Source: Apricaphanius iberus (Eukaryota; Chordata; Actinopteri; Cyprinodontiformes; Aphaniidae). From it: 64,000 nucleotides of DNA. A program made the translations under genes and the position numbers. The stretch's first letter is position 1. Each line of letters begins with the position of its first letter. The stretch is taken from the NCBI GenBank assembly GCA_028564705.1, contig JAPXFQ010001349.1, forward strand, positions 240,001 through 304,000, in the 5' to 3' direction. This document shows positions 23,500 through 37,029 of the stretch, in pieces. The notes beneath the pieces are model-generated. The model ran no database searches. It had not been told where the DNA came from and worked only from the letters and a program-made list of their open reading frames with translations.

Positions 23500-23990
23500 C
23501 CCAGTACTCCATACAAAATTGGATGTCAGCACATCGCAACCATTTTGACAGTGAATGGCGTCATTGATAAGAGCTAAAGTACGTCCACAGCAGCACGGAA
23601 TAACTACGGTTTGACAATGAAAAAAGCAGGGATGGTTGCTGTGTTTCTGTTTTCTATTTTGTTATATACTGCATCATCAACAAATCTTCTAATTTTACAA
23701 AGCCGTTTGTTGCCGACGTCTGCTGAATTCAGCATTCATTCGATCAGCACGAATAACTGGGTGAAGCAGAGCTCTACCGGGACATTTCTAGGTACATACC
23801 CCAATACTGGTACTCTGTTGGTTCCTGAAACAGCCTTGTAGGCCGGCCCCATGTAGTGGAGACACACATACCATGAAGGTCCACTAAAAGTACCAATTTC
23901 CAAAGTTCCAATAGTGGAAACACGCCTAATGATGACATGGAGAGGTAGAGAATGGCTTCAATCAATACCCAACCCATTCCATCTGGGGTA
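23500..23990. other. Probable old DNA-transposon remnant with small signal-peptide-like ORF
   Basis: Plus-strand ORF at 23611-23841 (76 aa) begins MKKAGMVAVFLFSILLYTAS, which looks like a signal peptide, but the rest has no recognisable domain. The segment also contains GTAGTGGAAACACAC-type strings and inverted AGTGGAAACAC sequences around 23850-23930, as seen in decayed fish transposons. I recognise no gene and lean towards repeat-derived sequence. Confidence 0.3.
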
Positions 23991-24439
23991 AGTAGTTTAA
24001 CATTTTGAAAGTACCTCAGTAACTATCTGACCCTATTCTATGATATTACACAGGTAATATATAAATTTATATTTCCTGTTCGATCGGACCAGTGACGACA
24101 TGTTTAGCCGCATTCTGTTATTTCATCGATGGTTGTCTGAGTGGTGTCCAGCAAACAATTTAGGCTACATTGATAATTGAAAAACGATTTGAGGAAAACC
24201 TGGTCTGATCCGGAGAGACAGCATCCATACCCCTTTGGAAGGAGCAGCTTTTCTTTCTAGGAATCTGGACAGATCTATTAGTCCTTCAAAACACTGAAAA
24301 TCCAGGGTCCAGACCAGGAAGCAGAGTCGTAGTTTAACCCACCTCACTGAAGCTTCTGTATTGTTACCCACTCAATACCCCATTGAGACTGTCTTGCCCA
24401 CGGCCAAAATCAAATAGATTAAAAGTTAACCTGACGAAA

Positions 24440-26525
24440 GCAAACTATGAAAATCTCATTGCAATAAATACAATTTGGACCAAACAAGGAAACAGGGCTT
24501 TTAGATGAGGTTTACTAAACATAAGACCCCTCTCCTCAAAGAATATTAAGCAATTGACTTGATATTTGATAATAAAATTGATCTATTTTGCCTATCAGAA
24601 ACCTGGTTGCAGCAGGAGGATTTTGTAATTATAAATGAGTGAACTTCCAATTATCAAAATGTTCACATTCCTAGAAGTACTGGGCGAGGAGGGGGGGGGG
24701 TCGCAACCATCTTTCATTCAGATTTGCAAATTCGCCCTAGACCAATTATTAACTACAGCTCTTTGAAAATCTAATCCTTAGTTTTCCTCATCCAAACTTT
24801 AAAACAATAAAACCACTTTTGTTTGTGGTTTTGTATCGTCCACCAGGCCCTTACTCTCAATTCTTGGACCAGATCTCAGATTTTTTATCTGATTTAGTTT
24901 TAAACACTGATCAGGTAATTATAATAGCACAAATTATTTCGGTGTGCCGTTTTTTTTATGTTTGTAAGGAGAGATTCTGTCAAACAGCTCGGTCAGCGAT
25001 GCCTGTCGGCTGGAAGGTTGTTTACTGGAAATTGAAACACTTGTGGCGGTCATTTTAGCTGTGCAACTCTCATATATGGTGGTGTGATGTTCTAAGTTGT
25101 TGATAAAGATTCGCAGTGTACCTCGTGAGGCAGCAAGGCAGATTTTGCGTTACCTGCAGCATCAACGTTTTCATAGCCGATATAATTTCCCACAACTGAT
25201 GTACTGTTCCTCTTAGGTACCAAATATTGTGCAGCATTGGATTCAGTTAAACTTTAGGCCATTTTATAACAGGTTAAAGTGCAACGTTTCCTTCTCTCCC
25301 TGCATTGTTTGAGCTGTTTGCAAGTCACGTGACTTTACCAGATATGTTTACGTCAAGTCAAATCGCAGCCTTTGCAATTAGAAAATCTAATTTTGTAACA
25401 TTGCCATTTAATTGCATATGCAATTTATCGATCAGCCCTACATAAAAACCTGGATGACTCTGAATTTTCTACTTTTAAATTCAGACGAGACAGAAGTTGT
25501 TGTCTTTGGATCAGAACCTTTAAAAAGGAAACTGCTAAATCAATCACTACATCTGGATGGCATTGATTTGGCCTCTGGTTATAATGTAAAGAACCTCTGT
25601 GAAATTTTTAATCAAGACATGACATTTAAATCCCATATTAAACAGGTTTCTAAGATTTCTTTCTTTCACCTCCGGAATATTTTTTCTAACATTAGAAACA
25701 TCCTGTCTAGGAGTGATGCAGTGAAACTAGTCTATGCATTTGTTACTTCAAGGCTGGACTACTGTAATTCCTTATTATCAGGAAGTCCACAAAATGTGAT
25801 TAAAAGACTTCAGTTGATCCAAAATGTTGCAGCAAGAGTTCTGATGAATATTAAAAAAACAGAGATCACATTTCTCCTGTTTTGGCTTCTCTCCACTGGC
25901 TCCCTGTTAAATCCAAAATAGAGTTTAAGATTCTCCTCCTTACGTATAAAGTCCTTAAAAATCAAGCTCCATTGTACATCAGAGATCTGATTGTTCCATA
26001 TGTTCCTAACAGAGCACTTCGTTTTCAGAATGTAGGTTTAATGGCAGTTCCTAGGATTTCTAAAAGTAGAATAGGAGGCAGATATTTTAGTTACCAGGCT
26101 CCTCTGTGGAACCAGCTCCCAGTTTTAGTCTGTGAGAAAGATACTCTGTCTATTTTCAAGACTAGTCTTAAAACCTTCCTTTTTGATAAAGTTTATAGTT
26201 AAAATGGCTTGGGTTATCCTGAGCTATTTTTGTATTTTTGTAGTTATGCTGCTATAGGTTTAGACTGTTGGAGGACAAACAGACCACTTTTCTTCTCTCT
26301 TCTACTTTTCTCTTCTACTACTCCCCAGATATATTTTACTGCTTTTTTTGCGATTGTTAACCCAGTTTTCTATCATTATTTTTCTCTGCATAGCTAGAAA
26401 ATTTTTAACTGATTGGAAAGTTTGTATAATTCTATTGAAATGAATTTTGTTGTAAAGTGCTTTGAGATGACATTTGTTGTGAATTGGCGCTATATATATA
26501 TATCAAAGTAAATAGAATTCAAATA
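24440..26525 (+). pseudogene. L2-type LINE with endonuclease and C-terminal parts but no RT core
   Basis: The 5' part encodes fragments of an APE-type endonuclease: LSETWLQQEDF, an interrupted middle, then VVLYRPPGPYSQFLDQISDF. The 3' part (25412-26202, with one frameshift near 25880) encodes the LINE C-terminal region: LNSDETEVVVFGS, KSHIKQVSK, SRLDYCNSLLSGSP, ASLHWLPVKSKIEFKILLLTYK and APLWNQLP. The 3' UTR ends in TTGAGATGACATTTGTTGTG and a TA-rich tail, typical of fish L2 elements. Between about 24925 and 25435 the reverse transcriptase core is missing. Its place is taken by unrelated sequence that ends in ATCGATCAGCCCTA, a hAT-like end. The element is dead. Confidence 0.85.
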
Positions 26526-28867
26526 AAGGTTGCACACTGAACATTTTCATAATAAGCTACATAAAAATAAAAAAATACATTCATGGGGCTTTTAGAGGGG
26601 CGCAGAATTAAAGTCCAACACTTCCTTAAAAATTATAATTGAATTAAAATGTAAAATGTACACAGAAAAAAAAAACATGTTCGCCACAGGTTGGCTGGCA
26701 CTAGGAGATGGTAGAGTCAGCTAATAAAGCAGCAGCTTCAGAGCCCCAGAGATATTGCTATCCTTCTTCAGACAGGAGTGAACACAGAACAACATAAACT
26801 GGAGTAGTTCTAGGTGAAGCCTACACTAGATGGACCCACATCAAATATCTCTATGTCATCAAACACACGCGGAAACCGCAACTTTCCTCCTGGATCGGTA
26901 AGATGGCTCACTTGCTAAATTTTCTAATGTTGGCTGTTAGTTAAACCTAAACCTCCTTTAAAATGCATTCCTCACTGAACACAGTTCAGGTTAATCACTG
27001 TGTTTATTGGCAGCGAAACAGGTAACCCAACAGCTAAAATTATGTTTTTATTGTTGGAACTACAACCTAGATAAACCAGTAGTCGCTATCATGCTCATGT
27101 TCCATATCCCAGCTTTAAGAAAACCAATGCTTCTTTAATAGTCGGTCACATCTCATCTGTACTGTTGGTCCTGATGTGTTTAATATTCCTCTTCACAATA
27201 CTAATATTCTATAAGGTTAATGCCAGCTAAGATTCCTGACCAATCAATCCAATAATACCATGGTCATTAACCACTTATTAATTTTAGCAGTGTGGACAGG
27301 TGCCAAATCCTACTGGAAATGGGAAGGAAATGCTGTAGACAGCTGACTTTGGACACAGTTGACAAACAGCAGCAGATGACATGAATCCATAAATCATTAC
27401 GGACAGTGAAACTTTCCGCTGGACCTGTGTTCCTATCCATGCTTCCGCCAGACTGCAGACACCATTATCCCTGCAGCATTTTTAGCTTTTTATGACACAT
27501 TTTTTCCTTCCACTTTTTTTATTCACATGCAGCGTTCAGTGAACAACCAGCTACTTTAGTATGGGCAATTTGTCCCTTGACCACTTTTTAGAGGGAGTTA
27601 ATGCAAAGGACTGACTCCTGGACAACTGTTAGACAACACTGATTATTAGTGCTATTAAATATTCAAAGTTTTGAGGTTGACTTATAGTTTTTCATCAGCT
27701 ATAAGCTAATAATAAAAATGATCAAAAATAAGTCCTTGAAACACCATTACCATTACATTTCTAAAATAAATTAACTCCTTGATTGTAATCTTATTTTCTC
27801 AGATCCACAATGTAGCTCAGAGACGGATAACTGTATGCCTTTCTTATTTCCTTATGAATCCCATTACTGCTTGATACTTTTGTGTTATGTCCCCTTTCTT
27901 CTCATTGGTTTGATTTCCAAGTTCTGCTGACACTATGTAGCCTATTTTAGCCACTTAAAAGAAGAGACACAAATCTAAAATTTCTAAGTCATTCTGTTTC
28001 TACTAATCAACACATAATGCCACAAACACAAAAATGTGTGAGTTGTAAATGTTTAAACCAGCTTTTCCCTCAACCTTTACAGATACAGCAAAAATTAGGG
28101 TGAGTTTTCAAATTCCTTGATGGAAAAACCTGTTTTCCTTAGTTTTTTATAAACAGGCCAGCATATCTATCCTACCTGTCTGGTTAGTCTTGTTTAATTG
28201 AAATGAATGGAGACAACAACAAAAAAAAACATTCTATACAACTATCAGCAAACATGCCACAAGTTGACCTTCCACATTCTCCAAATACTGAGCATCTAAA
28301 CAAGTATCCTAAACTGACAGAAACTAAGTGACCCTGCAGTGTTGATAGAATGCTATGTGAGCTGAGGAAAGTGTTAAGCTTCTATTTAGAATCTATTCTT
28401 AGTGTAAGAACCAAATCACAGGACAAACACGCGTATTATGTATCTATTTATGCAGTTCTACTGGTTTTAAAGCTTGGCTGAGTAATACTGACAGTGCCAA
28501 CTCACACCGAGATTTAACAATGGTCGACAAGCTGGCTGATGGTCTTCATTTTTTTTTTTTAAAGACCACCAGGACACTGAAGAAAACGACTAGTCTGTGA
28601 AAAATGACGCATTAAGTAGTTCAGGCGCAGCACAAACAGCAGCTGCTTCTCAACTCCACAGCAACAAATCAAGGTTTCATTGAAGCTTAAAGACTGATAA
28701 TCATCTAACACATAGGTGAACCCAAGTTTTACTGAACGCTTCTGTGCATTATCTTAGTCTAATCGCTCCTTACTTCTAGAAAAGCAAATTCAAATGAAAC
28801 CAAAAGCTAAAGATAAAATATGTGGCTTTAAGGAATTTAAACTAGTAAAACTCTCAGAAAAAACATC
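26526..28867. other. Intron sequence, no gene seen
   Basis: AT-rich, no ORF above 60 codons and no recognisable exon or transposon end. Confidence 0.6.
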
Positions 28868-29691
28868 CAGTGCCTTGCAAAAGTGTACTTCGTCAAAAGA
28901 AAAACCTTGAATCAATCGGAGGGGGAATTTTATGAGCTAGACCAACAAGAAGTAGCACAAAATTGTAAGGAGGAAGGAAGGAGAGCTGTTAGTTTTCTGG
29001 GGCATCTCTCCAGCAGCTTTACACATCTAGAGAGTGGAATTATTGCCCCATATTCAAAGCAAAACGGCTAAAACACGGTAAGGTGGATGGAGACTTTCAG
29101 TGAAAGTCAATTTTCAAGACTTGCCACAGATTGACTTGGTTCAGGTCTAGATTCTAACATAAGATGGTGCTTTGATATGAAGCATTCGATTGTACCTCAG
29201 ACTGCGTGGTTGGAGCCTCTGTCCAGCTGGAGGGTAAACATTCCCATGTCTCCCACAGCATTTCTCTTCCAGGGCGTCCTTGTTTTTAATTCAAAACATT
29301 TTACACTCAACTCAGATCAACTTCCCTTACGCACAGATTAAAAAATATATATATCTACAGCATGATACTGCCACCACCGTTTTGTTGTTGTTGTTTTTTT
29401 CACTATGGCCGGTGTTTATTCCTGATGATCACCAGTAATGGTTTTCCAAACTGTTTAACTTTTATTTTAGGGGTATCAGAATAAAGGGTTAGGGTTAAAA
29501 ACTAAAAATATATGAGGCACAAATGCATGCCACGCTTTTTCAGAAGCTCTTTAATTTTATTTTTTTTATTTTGGAAACCTTGCGTCATGCTCTGCTTTGT
29601 ATCGGTCTAAAATCCGAACAAGATGAAGTTTGTGGTTGTACCAAAAGAATTTAGAAGAAATTCAAAGGGTTATAAATACTTTTGAAATGAA
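28868..29691 (-). pseudogene. Tc1-like transposon fossil
   Basis: The left end CAGTGCCTTGCAAAAGT is a common fish Tc1 terminal repeat. The right side keeps a degraded partner (AAATACTTTTGAAATGAAC). Inside, GGTGGCAGTATCATGCTGTAG on the minus strand is the decayed glycine-rich box of the transposase. No long ORF survives. Confidence 0.6.
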
Positions 29692-31364
29692 CCACTTCTA
29701 CATTGTTGTTCTTGTTTTTGATTTACAACACCTGTCTGTAAATCCAGGCCAAGTAACTAAATGAAAAGGTTTAACAGATATGCTCTTGATGGAAACTGCT
29801 ATAGTTCCCATTTTTCATTTTGCCTGCATCATCAATTTTTCACTAACAGCACCGATCAACTAACTAAGAACTACCAGCGCTAACATTTTTGCCCTTCGCA
29901 TGTGTTTACTGCCGGTTGTAAAGCAACACAAAAAAAGAGAAGTTCTTCTTTAGCCGATAATAAGTGCAGATAAAGACAAAAAGTTGGTGCTGTGTGTTTA
30001 AGAGGCCCTGTGGTTTTAAGTTATGCTGTAACGGTACCGCAGAGAGTTCCTGGCTTTCCAGTTGTTTGAATGATGGCAGGCAGGAAATGAATCAAGCTGG
30101 GCTAAAGAGCGCATAAAGAAAGGGGCGAGGGAGTTTTAAAGAACATAAATACACCAACCAATAGAGTCAGCAGGGAAGCCATAAAAAGAGAGAGACACAA
30201 AAAGGTGAAGATTACCAACCAGGAACAGAAATACTATGGATCCAAGTCTTTGTTTTCCCTCTGATATGAAGCATATTATCCAAAACAAGGAGGGGCGGAA
30301 GTTCATCATTCAAATAATCCAAGATCAGATCCGAGTGTGGTGGTGTCGAGCTCCTAAGCATGCGAGAGAGAAGTTTTTCCAGAAAGCAGAAGTAGCAACC
30401 TATTAGGTCTTCTATTTTGTCTTTAACAGAGGAAGAAGTGTGTTCTCTCTCTGTTCACTTCTGGTCTGTCCGCTTGCTTCAACAAGGTGTGTGTTTCTCT
30501 GTGTGTGCGTGTGTGTGAGGGTGTGTGTGTAGACTCATTTCCTGCTAGATGCGCTTCTGGGCTCCAGGCAGGCAGGCTGCTCAGGAACACATGGCCATCT
30601 TCTGCTCTGCCAGGGGTTCCGCATTCCTCCCTCTCTCACTCTCTTTTTTAACACACACACAACACACCACTCCTATTAGCTCCCTCTGTGACCCGTTACG
30701 AGCCCCACACACCACCCCTCTGTTGCAGCTAGAGCTCCAAACCACACACACACAGGCATAGATCCTGCCTCTGGCCCTTTGCATGGCACCAACATTCTCC
30801 CGCCCCACCCCTGACTCGTTTATCAACTGACCCATGCCGGAATGACACACAGGCAGTCCTAACCACCCTGAGGGTATTGTTAGTGGGCCAGCTACTCCCT
30901 GCTACAGCTGGTCAGTTTGTAATAAATCGTACATTGACTGAAAACAGTTAACCAAAGCAGGCTGCAGAAACTGTTGCTTCAGTTCTGCCAAATAAGAACG
31001 TTTTTTTTTTTTTTTTAGAAGTATCAAAGGCTAAAGAGGAAGCCTGTATGTACTTAATTAAGCTTCATTTTCATACCAACTTTACACGGTTTAGCAGTAA
31101 CATAACAGGTAAAAAAACCCTGATCTCATTATGGCTATATCCATGTCTTAGAGAAACACAGATATTTTGGATAGTAAGAACAGTCAGATTTTTTGCTTGA
31201 CTGGCCAATAAGAAACTCAACAGTTTTTATTCAGCGTATGGTTAGTTTGTAAGGTTCATTTCTCATGCAAAAACAAACTACACCCTTTTCTTGAGTTTTC
31301 AGTCCTTTTATTTTAATGTTTGAATGTAAAAAACCAAAGTCCATTATGAATTTATGATATGTCA

Positions 31365-31394
31365 TTGGATGGATGGATGGATGGATGGATGGAT
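31365..31394 (+). repeat. (GGAT)n microsatellite
   Basis: About seven perfect GGAT units in intron sequence. Confidence 0.9.
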
Positions 31395-31667
31395 CATTTA
31401 AACAGGGAATAAATATAAAAAATAATTTCCTATTGTTTTAATTTTATACTCTTTTATAGACCTAGAAAATACTGAAACAAGACTTTGTAGTGGGAACTTT
31501 ATAAGGTGGCTGCACAAATGTCCTGTATGTAGGCTTAATGAAAAATTATGAATAAAAAGCTTGACTATAAATTTAAGGGAGACGTTTTGAATACACAATG
31601 GACGGACAGTAAGTTTAAACAGATGTTAGTGTGAATCAAGTCTGGGAAAAACTTTTTCAGTCCCAAT

Positions 31668-31945
31668 ACCAATACCGATGCCTGGGCTTTGTGTATCTGT
31701 CGATACCCAATATCGATCCAATACTATTGATGAATGAATCAACTTTATACCTTCCACCTTATACCTTTCTTGAAGATACTAAAGACACCAGACTTTACTA
31801 ACTAAACATACCTAAGAGAAATTACCAGATGTAATATATAAAATCACCATAAAACTCAAATTTACAGATTTACCACATTCTAGTTGGTTTGCGGTATTGG
31901 GGCCGATACCGAATACCAGTATCTGTATCGGTGCATCTCTACTTT
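31668..31945. mobile_element. Degenerate hAT-like MITE
   Basis: ATACCAATACCGATGCC near the left edge and GATACCG...GTATCGGTGCATCTCTA at the right edge resemble the GATACCGAT-rich ends of non-autonomous fish hAT elements (compare 49332-49790). The left terminus is decayed and no target duplication was found. Confidence 0.4.
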
Positions 31946-34900
31946 TAGGCTGCATAGGAACCCTGGAATACAATACTGGACTGATGTTTGCAGTAAGGGT
32001 GCAAATCATATTCATCTCTGATAGAAAAGGCTGAAAAGAATTTCGAAAATTAATTTTGAAATCATTTTCTGCTCTCCTGACAATACTTGGGCCCTGTTTA
32101 GCAGTGTCTGCTCTAGAAATATTCAATAGCATTATAATCCAAATTTTATGGCTATTGTCACCAACCATATTATATCAGAAAAGTAAAACTTTGCTTATTG
32201 TGTCAAATATTGATATTTGATTTTTTTTAAAGTCTGATGACTCTCAAGTACTTTTAAAAAGCCTTCAATTTGATTTTAAAGTTGTACTTCTTCACCAACC
32301 CCTTGACTTTAAGCGCTGTTGATCATAGTTCCTAAAGAACCCAGAAGTGGCTAAAATCAGTATTATAGGTGAAAGCTTAACAAAAAAATACATATTTCTA
32401 TTAGTCCCACAAAGGTCAAAATAAAAATGTTCAGTAACCCACAGAAGACATAACCTGTTACTTAAATAATGACAAAGCAGTGGTTGCTATTGCCAAAATG
32501 GGAGAATTGAGGGCGTCAAAGCCTCAATTGTTTCATCATGCCAGAAATGAGGCGAATATTAGGATGTCCATCAGGCTGCTAGGTTTTAAAACTGCTGCTG
32601 ATTGGTGAACGACACAATAAATTACCCCCAACTACGACACAGTCATTTGCCCCAGGACTGATGATTGCAGACTGCACTCTTTATTACCAAAAACAAAAGC
32701 AATATGCTAATTTGTTTCAGCCTGCTTCACACAGAATGCAAAGAGAAGTGAAACAAATGCATTTATCCATGAGTCAAGTCAAAAAAATTTTTTATCTACA
32801 CGGAAATTCCATTCCTGTTGGTGCTGCTATTCAGAGATTAGATAGAGAAATAAGAGTTTTAGTCATTTTAGATAGAAAAGCTAGATGTGCTAAAACTTTA
32901 ACCTGTGACAGCAACATGATCTTTGGAGTTTCTCAAGGGGTGAATAATACCTGCAGACAAAAAAAATAACTCTAGAAATGAAAGCTGTGAAACTTCTGTT
33001 AACACAGAGAAACATTTATGTAAAGCACATTTTCCTTTTAAGATGTAATCACTGCAGCAGGCCAAAAAACCCAAGCATGTTTCTTTTAAAGATATTATCA
33101 AACACAACATATGCCAGCTTCTGACAGTTTTTGGCATTGATTGCTTCTTTTTCAGTCCAACTATAAGAACAGAACAGAAGTAAACACCTAAGGCTGGACC
33201 TGAGCCAACAGCAGTTACGGTTGCAATTTCATTAAACACGCTGTTTAAACAGGTGCTACACTCTAACCCAAAGTATTTTAGGCTATTTTAGTTGTTTTGC
33301 CAGTGTAAAAAGAACTGATATTGTATTTCAGATGTCTAAGGAATTCAAAGAAATTGTTGGTTGATCTAGGCTTTGGTACTTTAGTGCTAAATTCATGCTG
33401 ATAGCTCCTAATGCAAAAAACAATTCTGAAAACAGAGAACGTTTAAAATCACCTCAGTTTTTAATAGTCTGTAAAGAGGGCTCCTACATCTTTCCTTTTC
33501 ATACAAGTAAAAAAAAAAAGTACTTCTTTGAAAATATTTCCAGTAACAGTAACTGTTAAAAAGGCAACAGCAGAATGGGTCCCAAAATGGTTAATCTGAC
33601 TTTTTTTCACAAAATATGGTAATCTATTCAGTTTCTTGTTTTATGTACAGCAAACATTTAGTATGCATTTATGCTTCAATGCAAAAAGAAAAAAATAAAC
33701 ATTCAACTAAATCTGATGGTAAACAAAAAACCCAAGTGTTAAAAAGGCGATTTTATTTCTCATAAAAGAAAAAGCTATTTAGGCCTTACCCTAGATGAAA
33801 AACTACTTGGCTCCTCGACCAGAGCTCCATAATTGTTTGAAGTACTATTGCCATCACAATTTCAGAGCTTACAATATCTGCTGTAAGTAATATTTTGTAA
33901 CATATATCTCAATTGTCATGAATTCCTGCTGCACATGTTGAATATGCATTTGGCCGTTTAAATAGTAAAGCTCTAGTAGTGAGGATATCAAGTCATGGCA
34001 AAGACCCATTTTTAAATGAATTAGTTAGTTGCCAATTACTTTTAATTTTCAAAACAAAATGAGCATTACAACTACATGTTTTCTTGATATTGTGCAGCTC
34101 AATTTAGAGGTTACTCAAAGGTGGACCAAATGGTGTGTTTTTGATCACTGTCCTTCCGCACGACTCAAATTGGCCTGAACTTAAAGGGGAAGAACAGTTT
34201 CCAAATTGCAAAAATAAAGTGAGTAATCGGACTAAGTTCAGCTTCCACAGGCTCCCTTTCAGTACCAGCTCAGTGATCCTGCTCAGACTCTAACTGCAAT
34301 GGAGCACGGAAGTGACGTCATTGAAGTGGTTGGTGTAAGTTGGAATAAGAGTCTGTAAAACACCCAAAAGAAAAAATTACAGCACCTCTGAGATGCTCCG
34401 AACTCACAGGGGAATAGTGCTAGTGATTAATAACAAAATGTTGATGAATTGGAGTTTTGTGGCAGGAAATGAATTATTTAGAGGCTGCACACAGTTATAT
34501 GAATATAAGCTGTTCATGACTGGATCAAAGTATATTCCGACAGACTTCAAGTAACACCAAAATTGTTTGGGTGACTATATGAACGCATTGCATGCTTAAA
34601 AAAAAATCAGTTGGACTGTCTGTGAGTGAAGCAGTGCAGTGAAGTAGACCCAAGATTAGAGAAAGGAGAGAAGTGTGTAAGTTGGCTAAGAGTCAACAAC
34701 TTTGCTCACAGACAAAACATATGTAGAACTTTATGGGCTCAGCAATGTCAACTCCCATAATACCATACTACAAAAAGGAAGATACCGTGGTGACCTTCTC
34801 AAGAGTGCAGTTATTTTTTACTTTTTGCAATTTTCAAATTACAGTTCAGCCTAACTTGACTTTCATGTAGGAAATGTAGTACAGTATACTGTGGTTTAAC

Positions 34901-35413
34901 AGATGAGGTCTAAGCAATAGATACTTCGTACAACTTCCTGTATTTGTTATGATAAAAAAATAGAATATATAAAAAATAAAGAAAAAACACAAAAAAAAAA
35001 ACGTAACAGGATTTACACAATTCAAGACCAGTGATGCTCCCAGACAAACTTTGAATTGCAAAAAAAATCTATGGCCATAAGAATAAATCTGTTCTCTGGA
35101 GCCCAGAACAAACATGAGACCTACAAACGTGTGTGTCGATGTGTCCTCACGCACCAGTAAAACCAGCATTTTCATGCTTTACAGCTCTGTGACATGCCAA
35201 CTCGCTTATGATCTAACAGATGAGCACGAATACACACACACGCACACAAAACAGCCGCCTCATGAGAAACTGTCAAGATAGTGCAGCTTCATGTGTCATG
35301 TCAGATAAATCCTGCTTTTCTAGCTATATGACACCTCAGTGTCACACCATCATAGTGCTGTTCCCCTGTATTTTTTCCGTAGTTTGTGTGTGTGTTTGGA
35401 GGGGGTTACGTAC

Positions 35414-35497
35414 CAGCACCTGGCCAGGTACATGTGCTCCTTGACGAAGACAGATCCAGAGAGCAGGATGTACCAACAGGTAGCGATGGTATCCGGA
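35414..35497 (-). CDS. rapgef6: rapgef6-like internal coding exon (c), core of CNB-like domain
   Basis: Internal exon of 84 bp, preceded by CTTTCCAG and followed by GTACGT. With the Tyr codon shared with exon (b) it reads YPDTIATCWYILLSGSVFVK then EHMYLARC. It ends two bases into a Cys codon finished by exon (d). CWYILLSGSV is essentially invariant in RAPGEF2 and RAPGEF6 and forms strands of the cNMP-binding-like beta barrel. In PDZ-GEFs this fold is thought not to bind cAMP in the canonical way. The TIA before CWYILL matches the human RAPGEF6 pattern (TIARCWYILL) better than RAPGEF2 (DIGTCWYILL). Phase and splice borders agree with both neighbours. Confidence 0.9.
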
Positions 35498-36599
35498 CTG
35501 GAAAGGAAATAAATCATTTATGAGGTTCATCCTTTATACAGGGTTCCTGCAGTTTTCATGTCAAAATGTTGAAGGATTAGTATAAAGATTTTTTTCTGAA
35601 TTTATTACAGATATTTTTACAGTTGGCAAGGTTTCAATATGAAAAAAAAGAGAAACAGACAGAAAGGAAGGAAAAAAGTAAGACGGGAGGATGGACAAAT
35701 AGATTTAGACTGATGGGGAAAGTTAAGCATTTTTCAAGATTGCTGTAGGTCTGTAAAAGACTCAAATTACATCTAGTCATAGTCATACAACCATAAAAGT
35801 TATCCAATGTAAAAACACTAATAGCATATTATAGGCTTGAGTTGCAGCATTTTCAAAGTTGCCTCCAAATTCAAGAACACTCAGCTGCTTTAGGAAACAA
35901 CAGCATTCTTCAAGTTGACTACATATCCCTGCTGGCTTTTAGATTGTGTTTTGTTCCAGGATTCTTCTCTGCTTTGTGTTAGAGGTGTCTGTGGTGAGTT
36001 TATAAAGAACTGACAAAGACAAAGAAGAAAAGCTTTTGTAGGGTACGATAACAATAAAAAGAAACCTTGGGATATCATGATAGGCATAACAAAAGCTGCT
36101 CAACTATAAATTGTGATAATCGGGAAATTGTACCAAGATTTGAAATTTAAACTCATCTATATGCGCAACTTTTGTTGCAAATGGAAAATAATGCCTATTT
36201 TAAGTCCTACTTTCATCTTACTTTTATTACATACTCTGTAAAAAGCAGAATTCCACATACAAACTCATTTAAAAGCAAAAAAAAATATTGTTTTTCTCCA
36301 CTTGTTGAATTTAAGTGAGGCCAATGCGATTAACTATCAGTTCAGCTTTATTGAACAGACTTTGATCGCCTTCATCTGCTGTTTTTGTTTGTGCAACTCA
36401 AGAGTAATTGAACATGGCAGCCGCTCTGGTCGGGGTTAAGGTACTTAAGACTTGCTGCTGGCGGAGATGGGGGAAGAGTATATATCACAGGAAGGGCGAG
36501 AGACTAGGTGTGTACGTGTGTGTTTATTTGATGCTAAATTAAACTACTGAGTGTCTAATGTGATTCTAGTGAGGATGACAATGCATCATCAACATGTGG

Positions 36600-36930
36600 A
36601 GCTTCTGTCTCGTCCGTCCATCCATCGCTGTCCGCCCCTCATCGCTCACATTCCCTCCACATCTCGGACGCCCTCATCCCTCTTCCACCCCTTCTTTCCA
36701 TTCCTCTCGTCGGCTCATTCGTCGTCCTCCTCCCATCTTGACACCGCTTTTCTTTCCTCCCCTTTCTACCCGTTCAGCAAATTAACATCTTGTTTTCTTT
36801 CCTCCTCTGCATTCACTCCTCATATTTTAATCAAACTCTTTCAAAGTTTCTTATGTCATTCTTGTGTCTACTCCTTTTTCGACTATAGCTCTCCTTACCT
36901 TTCAGTGCCATCCCTCTTATCTTGCTCTGT
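36600..36930 (+). repeat. Pyrimidine-rich low-complexity tract
   Basis: Long run of C and T with CCATCCATC and TTCCTCC strings. The 136-aa serine-rich plus-strand ORF through it (36551-36961) is best explained by composition. Confidence 0.7.
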
Positions 36931-37029
36931 CCCGCTGGTCATTAATCAGAGTTCTGACTAATTTTGCACAATTTATGATGCAAAATCTGCTTCTGATGAT
37001 GCAAACTTTGTAGGTAAATATTTTTCTCA

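Larger units (their letters stand above)
29692..35413. other. Intron between rapgef6-like exons (c) and (d), right part
   Basis: Contains GT-rich and CA-rich low complexity at 30485-30760, an A/T-rich background, the microsatellite at 31365 and the degenerate MITE at 31668. No other coding motif is recognised. Confidence 0.55.

Noticed and set aside
36551..36961. 136-aa serine-rich ORF
   Set aside because: Explained by a pyrimidine-rich tract; low-complexity protein with no splice context.
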